Part shown: positions 59,230 through 64,000 of the stretch, one piece after another
How positions within the stretch are numbered: the first letter of the stretch is position 1
Layout of the letters: each line of letters starts with the position of its first letter
Source of the DNA: Rodentibacter caecimuris
Lineage (GTDB): Bacteria; Pseudomonadota; Gammaproteobacteria; Enterobacterales; Pasteurellaceae
Length of the DNA: 64,000 nt
NCBI RefSeq assembly: GCF_001019715.1
Contig: NZ_BBXJ01000001.1
Location: 1,674,001-1,738,000 of the forward strand
Direction: 5' to 3'
Position numbers and translations under genes: made by a program
Notes under the pieces: model-generated
Told to the model about the DNA's origin: nothing
Databases searched by the model: none
Seen by the model: only the letters and a program-made list of their open reading frames with translations

Positions 59230-60054
59230 ATGAGCAACTTACTTCGCGCTATTTTTATATTATTTGTTAGCATAAAATCTTATGCCGATATTGATATAAT
59301 GCTTCTGAAAAACTATGACAACCAAAATATTGAAGGCTGGGTCATGTCTGAAAAACTTGATGGCGTACGTGGCTATTGGGATGGAACACAACTTTTGACA
59401 CGTCAAGGACAAAGACTGTTTCCACCGGCTTACTTCATAAAAGATTTTCCTCCTTTTGCTATTGACGGCGAATTGTTTAGTGAACGCAATCAGTTTGAAG
59501 AAATATCCTCCATAACTAAATCCTTCAAAAGTGAGCGTTGGAAAAAACTCAAGCTGTATGTATTTGATGTGCCGGATGCTGAAGGAAATTTATTTGAACG
59601 GCTTAATCTGTTAAAAACCTACCTTTCAACTCATCCAACTTCCTATATTCAAATCATTGAACAAATTCCCGTTCGAGACAAAAACCATTTGTACGAATTT
59701 CTAAAAGAAGTCGAAAGCCAACGAGGAGAGGGCGTGGTTGTAAGAAATCCTAATTCCCTCTACGAAAGGAAACGTAGTACGCAAATACTCAAATTAAAAA
59801 CCGCTCATGATGAAGAATGTACGGTAATCGCTCACCACAAAGGTAAGGGACAGTTTGAAAATGTGATGGGCTCATTAACCTGTAAAAATCATCGGGGAGA
59901 ATTTAAGATCGGTTCCGGATTTAATCTTAATGAACGTGAAAATCCACCACCAATAGGATCTTTCATCACCTATAAATATCGGGGATTAACAAACTCCGGT
60001 AAACCTAAATTTGCTACTTACTGGAGAGTAAGGGAAGCGCGTGAAATAAAATAA
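59230..60054 (+). CDS. Exported ATP-dependent DNA ligase
   Basis: A 274-residue minimal ATP-type DNA ligase. The N terminus LLRAIFILFVSIKSYADIDI reads as a signal peptide. The nucleotidyl-transferase motif I is EKLDGVRGYWDG with the adenylated Lys near residue 42; DGELFSE, EGVVVRNP and LKLKTAHDEE are motifs III, IV and V; an OB domain with IGSGFNLNERE follows. H. influenzae has a homologous small ATP-dependent ligase. A periplasmic location is inferred from the signal peptide; a role with incoming DNA in natural competence has been suggested for the family. Confidence 0.9.
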   Translation: MSNLLRAIFILFVSIKSYADIDIMLLKNYDNQNIEGWVMSEKLDGVRGYWDGTQLLTRQGQRLFPPAYFIKDFPPFAIDGELFSERNQFEEISSITKSFKSERWKKLKLYVFDVPDAEGNLFERLNLLKTYLSTHPTSYIQIIEQIPVRDKNHLYEFLKEVESQRGEGVVVRNPNSLYERKRSTQILKLKTAHDEECTVIAHHKGKGQFENVMGSLTCKNHRGEFKIGSGFNLNERENPPPIGSFITYKYRGLTNSGKPKFATYWRVREAREIK

Positions 60055-60082
60055 AGGCCGGAATAAAATCCAGCCTATTGAG

Positions 60083-61507
60083 TTATCCTTGATAGCGCAC
60101 CACACCTAATTCATCTTCTTTTCGTGTTCGGTTCATCACTTCTTGTGGTGATTGTGCAATACGCAATCCCATTTCCTCTTCAGTACGAACCACTTCGCCA
60201 CGCAAAGAATTGGTATAGACATCAGTGATTTTCACATCTACAAATTTCCCTATCATGTCAGGCGAGCCTTGGAAATTCACAATGCGGTTTGTTTCCGTTC
60301 TACCGGTGAGTTCCATAATGTCTTTTTTCGACGGCCCCTCAACCAATACTCGCTGTTCTGTTCCTAACATACGACGACTAAATTGTGCCGCCTGCTGATT
60401 AATCCGTTCTTGCAATACATATAAGCGTTGTTTTTTCTCGTCTTCCGTTACATCATCCGGCATATCCGCGGCCGGAGTTCCCGGACGGGCAGAATAGACA
60501 AAACTAAAACTCATATCAAAATTGACCTGTGCAATCAGATTCATGGTTTGCTCAAAATCTTCTGCGGTTTCCCCGGGGAAACCCACAATAAAGTCAGAAC
60601 TAATTTGAATATCAGGTCGGACTGCACGCAACTTACGAATAATGGATTTATATTCTAATGCGGTATGACTACGTTTCATCATGGTAAGAACGCGATCAGA
60701 ACCGGATTGAACAGGTAGATGTAAGAAACTCACAAGTTCAGGTGTATCACGATACACATCAATAATATCATCGGTGAATTCAATCGGATGGCTTGTGGTA
60801 AAACGTAAACGGTCGATTCCATCAATGGAAGCGACTAAACGAAGTAACTCGGCAAAACTACAAATGTCTCCATCATGGGTCGGGCCACGATAGGCATTAA
60901 CGTTTTGACCAAGTAAGTTTACTTCACGTACACCTTGTTCGGCTAACTGAGCAATTTCAAATAATACATCATCTACCGGACGGCTAACCTCTTCTCCTCT
61001 CGTATAAGGTACGACGCAGAAAGTACAGTATTTATTACAGCCTTCCATAATAGAAACAAATGCGGTAGGCCCTTCCGCACGCGGTTCAGGTAAACGGTCA
61101 AATTTTTCAATCTCAGGGAAACTAACATCTACTACCGAACTTTTGCCGCCACGGATTTGGTTAATCATCTCCGGCAAACGATGTAAGGTTTGCGGGCCAA
61201 AAATAATATCTACATAAGGCGCACGATGGCGAATATGCTCACCTTCCTGTGAGGCGACACAACCACCCACACCAATCACTAAATTTGGTTTCGTTTTCTT
61301 TAATTCTTTCCAACGCCCTAATTGATGAAATACTTTTTCTTGTGCTTTTTCACGAATGGAGCAGGTATTTAGTAGCAACACGTCCGCTTCTTCAGGAATA
61401 TCTGTCAATTCAAGTCCATGGGTGCTCAACAATAAATCCGCCATTTTTGATGAGTCATACTCATTCATTTGGCAGCCCCAAGTTTTAATATGTAATTTTT
61501 GCGTCAT
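60083..61507 (-). CDS. miaB: tRNA-2-methylthio-N6-isopentenyladenosine synthase
   Basis: A 474-residue radical SAM methylthiotransferase. The N-terminal UPF0004 domain holds cysteines in [24 protein letters not shown] and [11 protein letters not shown]; the radical SAM site is [15 protein letters not shown]; the C-terminal TRAM domain ends near [15 protein letters not shown]. It adds the methylthio group at A37 of tRNAs reading U-starting codons. The ATG at 61507 gives the family start [11 protein letters not shown]; an in-frame start nine codons earlier is rejected. Confidence 0.96.
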   Translation of the reverse strand: MTQKLHIKTWGCQMNEYDSSKMADLLLSTHGLELTDIPEEADVLLLNTCSIREKAQEKVFHQLGRWKELKKTKPNLVIGVGGCVASQEGEHIRHRAPYVDIIFGPQTLHRLPEMINQIRGGKSSVVDVSFPEIEKFDRLPEPRAEGPTAFVSIMEGCNKYCTFCVVPYTRGEEVSRPVDDVLFEIAQLAEQGVREVNLLGQNVNAYRGPTHDGDICSFAELLRLVASIDGIDRLRFTTSHPIEFTDDIIDVYRDTPELVSFLHLPVQSGSDRVLTMMKRSHTALEYKSIIRKLRAVRPDIQISSDFIVGFPGETAEDFEQTMNLIAQVNFDMSFSFVYSARPGTPAADMPDDVTEDEKKQRLYVLQERINQQAAQFSRRMLGTEQRVLVEGPSKKDIMELTGRTETNRIVNFQGSPDMIGKFVDVKITDVYTNSLRGEVVRTEEEMGLRIAQSPQEVMNRTRKEDELGVVRYQG

Positions 61508-61612
61508 CTTTCTATTTCTATAATCATTAGTCAATCCAAAAAAACGGTTGGCTATTGTACAAATTTGTCCTCATTCTTACCAGCCCAAATTTATTTTTAC
61601 TAGTTTGGAAAT

Positions 61613-61644
61613 AAAAAGTGCGGTCGATATTGACCGCACTTTTT
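61613..61644 (-). terminator. Paired uptake signals downstream of the frameshifted membrane protein gene
   Basis: AAAAAGTGCGGTC and its exact inverse GACCGCACTTTTT form a 13-bp stem with a six-base loop, with T's on both strands. It lies six bases after the stop of the repaired frame at 61650, which fits termination of that minus-strand gene. Confidence 0.8.
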
Positions 61645-61649
61645 ATCTT

Positions 61650-61869
61650 TTATTCAAGTTTATAAAAATATGTTCCTACCACAATGACGACTATTATATC
61701 TGTAACAAGCGCATTGAGAAACGGGTAGATCAAACAACCTAAACCGCCGACTCCAAAGTCCAAAGCCATGACAACCAGCTACTCCTAATGCACCAAAAAA
61801 GTATAATAACGGTATATAAATTAAAACGCCAATCAACACAGATACAAATGAAGATATAAATATTCTCAT
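61650..61869 (-). pseudogene. Small membrane protein gene with a frameshift
   Basis: The ATG at 61869 opens MRIFISSFVSVLIGVLIYIP and LLYFFGALGVAG, a membrane helix, then runs out of hydrophobic coding sequence. From the same place another frame continues VVMALDFGVGGLGCLIYPFL and TDIIVVIVVGTYFYKLE to a stop at 61650. The total, 220 bases, is one base too long for a continuous frame, so a single inserted base near 61770 would explain it. The repaired protein would have about 72 residues and two helices. It starts five bases after cpdA. A sequencing error cannot be excluded. Confidence 0.6.
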
Positions 61870-61874
61870 TTTAT

Positions 61875-62699
61875 TTAATACCCTTCTTCCTGCATATTCG
61901 GTAGGAACATTGTCTGTTGGATTCGTTTCACTTGCGTAGTAATAGAACCATCAGGATATAACGCAATTTCTCGCCATCCAGGTTGTATCTTGTCTAAGGC
62001 AAAATACTGACTATCCGCTTTAAATTGAATGCAAGTTGAAGGTGTTGCCATCACTTGATAATCTTGCCACCGACTATCCACTTGTTGATGAATATGCCCA
62101 TATAAAATCGCCTTCACATTTTTAAACGGTGCAAGCACATCAAATAAATCATGGGAGTTACGTAAATTATGCTGATCAAGCCAAGCAGAATTTGTCGGTA
62201 CTAAATGATGGTGGAATACGATTAAAGTATAACGTTCGGGATATTGTTCCAATGTTGCTTTTAATAACCCTAGTTGATGCTGACTCAATTCACCATGAGG
62301 CACACCGTAAACTTGGCTGTCCAACAATAAAACCTGCCAATGCTCTCCCAATAAAATATGTTTTGCCTTTTCCATTGGCGGCTGATTTAAATTTTCTACC
62401 ATTTTAGGTTGAAAATCATGATTTCCGGGAATCCAAAAGACCGGTAATCCGAAAGGTTTTACCATTTTAACAAAACGCTGATACCCCTCATCACTGCTAT
62501 CTTGCACTAAATCACCGGTAGCCAATATGACATCAAACTCAGTATTGTCTTGTTGAATTTCTTTCAAAACCTGTGCAAAGCTAGCCTGTGTATTCACACC
62601 CAATAATTCATTTTTTTCATCTTTAAATAAGTGTGGATCGGTAATTTGTAATAATTTTACAATCGACTTTTCAGTCCGATAAACAAACGTATTTCTCAT
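61875..62699 (-). CDS. cpdA: 3',5'-cyclic-AMP phosphodiesterase
   Basis: A 274-residue class III phosphodiesterase with the two-metal metallophosphoesterase motifs LQITDPHLF, ATGDLVQDSSDEGY, IPGNHDFQP, FHHHLVP and YGHIHQQ. It hydrolyses cAMP in the cytoplasm; in H. influenzae its homologue (icc/cpdA) tunes competence and sugar control through CRP. Several CRP-type sites in this window are therefore indirectly under its influence. It begins 15 bases after nudF on the same strand. Confidence 0.95.
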   Translation of the reverse strand: MRNTFVYRTEKSIVKLLQITDPHLFKDEKNELLGVNTQASFAQVLKEIQQDNTEFDVILATGDLVQDSSDEGYQRFVKMVKPFGLPVFWIPGNHDFQPKMVENLNQPPMEKAKHILLGEHWQVLLLDSQVYGVPHGELSQHQLGLLKATLEQYPERYTLIVFHHHLVPTNSAWLDQHNLRNSHDLFDVLAPFKNVKAILYGHIHQQVDSRWQDYQVMATPSTCIQFKADSQYFALDKIQPGWREIALYPDGSITTQVKRIQQTMFLPNMQEEGY

Positions 62700-62714
62700 A
62701 GATGACTCCTAACG

Positions 62715-63341
62715 TCATTGCCAACGTTGTTGCAACTGAGCATAATTTAATTGAAGCCATTGCAAGCCCATCACTGCAATGCAATTATCTATTTTCCCTT
62801 CGCACATCCACTGATACGCTTGTTCGCGTTTCACAACATGTACTCGAATATCTTCATTTTCGCAAGCTAAGCCATGAATTCCTTTTGCTTTCGAACTATC
62901 CACTTCTCCCGCGAATAGATGAATTCTTTCCACTACACCACCGGGACTATCCCACACACTTAAACAATGAGTTAAGTTTTTCACCGTTACGCCGGCTTCT
63001 TCTTCACTCTCCCGTAACGCAACCTCTTCCGGTAATTCTCCTTCTTCCACCATACCGGCAATTAATTCCAGTAACCAAGGAGAGGAATTCGGTTCGGGAT
63101 AATAAGCGGCTCCAATACGAACCTGCTCCACCAACACTACGGCATCTTCTTTCGGATCATAGGCAATCACTGCCGAAGCCGCACCTTTGATAAGTAACTC
63201 CCGTGTGACAATATTGCTTTCACCACCGGCAAAAAGTTTATGTTTAAATTGAATTTTTTTGAGCGTGAAGAATCCGTTATATATCACTTCCTCATTAAGT
63301 ATTTTAATATCACGCTGTTCAAATTGTTGAATCTCAGACAT
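62715..63341 (-). CDS. nudF: ADP-ribose pyrophosphatase
   Basis: A 208-residue Nudix hydrolase. The Nudix box begins at GMVEEGELPEE and contains RESEEEAG, with the Glu residues that bind magnesium; the upstream YNGFFTLKKIQFKHKLFAGG is typical of the NudF branch. It cleaves ADP-ribose to AMP and ribose 5-phosphate. The ATG at 63341 follows GGAG; a TTG eight codons before is rejected. NudF directly followed by cpdA is a common enterobacterial and Pasteurellaceae arrangement. Confidence 0.94.
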   Translation of the reverse strand: MSEIQQFEQRDIKILNEEVIYNGFFTLKKIQFKHKLFAGGESNIVTRELLIKGAASAVIAYDPKEDAVVLVEQVRIGAAYYPEPNSSPWLLELIAGMVEEGELPEEVALRESEEEAGVTVKNLTHCLSVWDSPGGVVERIHLFAGEVDSSKAKGIHGLACENEDIRVHVVKREQAYQWMCEGKIDNCIAVMGLQWLQLNYAQLQQRWQ

Positions 63342-63445
63342 TTTTTTCTCCAAATACTGCGGCAAAAATCATACGCTTAAAAAACTATAAAACAAATAGA
63401 AGGTTTATACTTTTTGTTGAAACTTTGACATGGCTCACAAAAAAT

Positions 63446-63484
63446 AAAATGCCATGATCGTTTCTTCACCAATCATGGCATTTT
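63446..63484 (-). terminator. Terminator of the right-edge gene
   Basis: A perfect 13-bp stem AAAATGCCATGAT/ATCATGGCATTTT with a 13-base loop, followed on the minus strand by ATTTTTTG. It lies 22 bases after the stop of the partial gene at 63507. Confidence 0.8.
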
Positions 63485-63506
63485 TCTCAAATTAATAATA
63501 CTAATG

Positions 63507-64000
63507 CTATCCAGACCAAGGCTTCTGATTCCCGTGATACTCAATATTTACTTCACATAATTTTTTAATCAACGCTTCCCTCACTCCAGGCTGAGCCAAT
63601 AAAGACGCTAATTCCTCATCACCTTGTATCTTTATCATTTTCTCTAAATCAGCACTGTAGTTCACTGTATATTTTGCAGATCCTACTCCAACTTTACCCA
63701 ACTCTTGTAATTTTTTATAAACGTGTCGGTCATTGTATATACCCGAATACCAACTTCGTGAAAGTTCTATCGCTAAAGTTCGGGGAAATGCATAAGTATT
63801 CGTATCAATATGACACTCTTGGTTACTAAAATTAAAAACTAGAGGGTATGTTTTGTCAGCATAAATAATATTTAGCTTAACAGGTTTATTAAGCTTCCAA
63901 TAACCAAGTGATTCCCAGTCATCTGAACAAATAAATTGCCCATTTAAAGAATAAAAATCCCTTAATGAATATGCAAAATCAGCCCCTCTATCTAATACTT
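63507..64000 (-). CDS. Unrecognised protein, C-terminal part, cut by the window edge
   Basis: The minus-strand frame is open from the window edge to a stop at 63507, about 164 codons, so the start lies outside. The visible part includes FNFSNQECHIDTNTYAFPRT, IELSRSWYSGIYNDRHVYKK and the end VNIEYHGNQKPWSG. It looks soluble, with many aromatic and charged residues and no membrane helix. I recognise no family. A strong terminator follows. Confidence 0.65.
   Translation of the reverse strand, partial: VLDRGADFAYSLRDFYSLNGQFICSDDWESLGYWKLNKPVKLNIIYADKTYPLVFNFSNQECHIDTNTYAFPRTLAIELSRSWYSGIYNDRHVYKKLQELGKVGVGSAKYTVNYSADLEKMIKIQGDEELASLLAQPGVREALIKKLCEVNIEYHGNQKPWSG

Noticed and set aside
62702-63190. 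A 162-residue plus-strand ORF over nudF
   Set aside because: It is antisense to a well-supported Nudix gene, with Pro/Leu-rich, low-information sequence typical of a shadow frame.

Overview
The window is a chromosomal segment of an AT-rich gammaproteobacterium of the family Pasteurellaceae. I count about 29 exact copies of the Haemophilus-type DNA uptake signal (AAGTGCGGT or its complement), several arranged as inverted pairs that double as terminators. Gene order and protein sequence resemble Haemophilus influenzae (lpxC to mraZ cluster, artPIQM-gmhA-ligase, cydC-nrdG, eda/kdgK/TRAP/uxuRA), but the mosaic of neighbours, and the lutABC and GH31 genes, suggest a related species rather than H. 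influenzae itself. The species call is inference.

Layout. 1-1973: 3' part of cydC, the 4.5S SRP RNA gene (ffs, minus strand), nrdG. 1968-5576 (minus): a family 2 glycosyltransferase whose 5' end is built of about 72 AGTC tetranucleotides (phase variation), two unrecognised small genes, a YjjV/TatD hydrolase and ppiB. 5678-7057: cysS, followed by a small inverted-repeat (MITE-like) element. 7428-12019: lactate permease and the lutABC lactate oxidation operon. 12272-12598: yjdM.

12660-30686 is a hexuronate catabolism island made of two tandem paralogous clusters. Cluster 1: TRAP transporter, zinc dehydrogenase, divergent uxuR-uxuA; it carries a scar in which a 3' piece of eda is fused to a 5' piece of kdgK. 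Cluster 2: eda, uxaC, SDR oxidoreductase, kdgK and dctP on the minus strand, divergent from dctQ, dctM, a GH31 glycosidase, a second uxuR and a second uxuA. The two UxuA proteins are about 98% identical while the UxuRs are far more divergent, which suggests gene conversion. Both divergent promoter regions have palindromes of the UxuR/ExuR type and CRP-like sites. Together the genes would import a uronate or uronate-containing glycoside, hydrolyse it, isomerise glucuronate to fructuronate (UxaC), reduce it to mannonate (SDR enzyme), dehydrate it to KDG (UxuA), phosphorylate it (KdgK) and cleave it (Eda).

30869-34578: a DMT permease, pheA and ushA. 34674-52990 (minus): the complete division and cell wall cluster mraZ-rsmH-ftsL-ftsI-murE-murF-mraY-murD-ftsW-murG-murC-ddl-ftsQ-ftsA-ftsZ, ending with lpxC. 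MraZ-type repeats lie upstream of mraZ and a terminator-like hairpin follows it. 53184-63341: cstA, a zinc-ribbon membrane protein, artPIQM, gmhA, an exported ATP-dependent DNA ligase, miaB, a frameshifted small membrane protein gene, cpdA and nudF. The right edge cuts an unrecognised gene. No tRNA, rRNA, CRISPR array, prophage or intact insertion sequence was seen.
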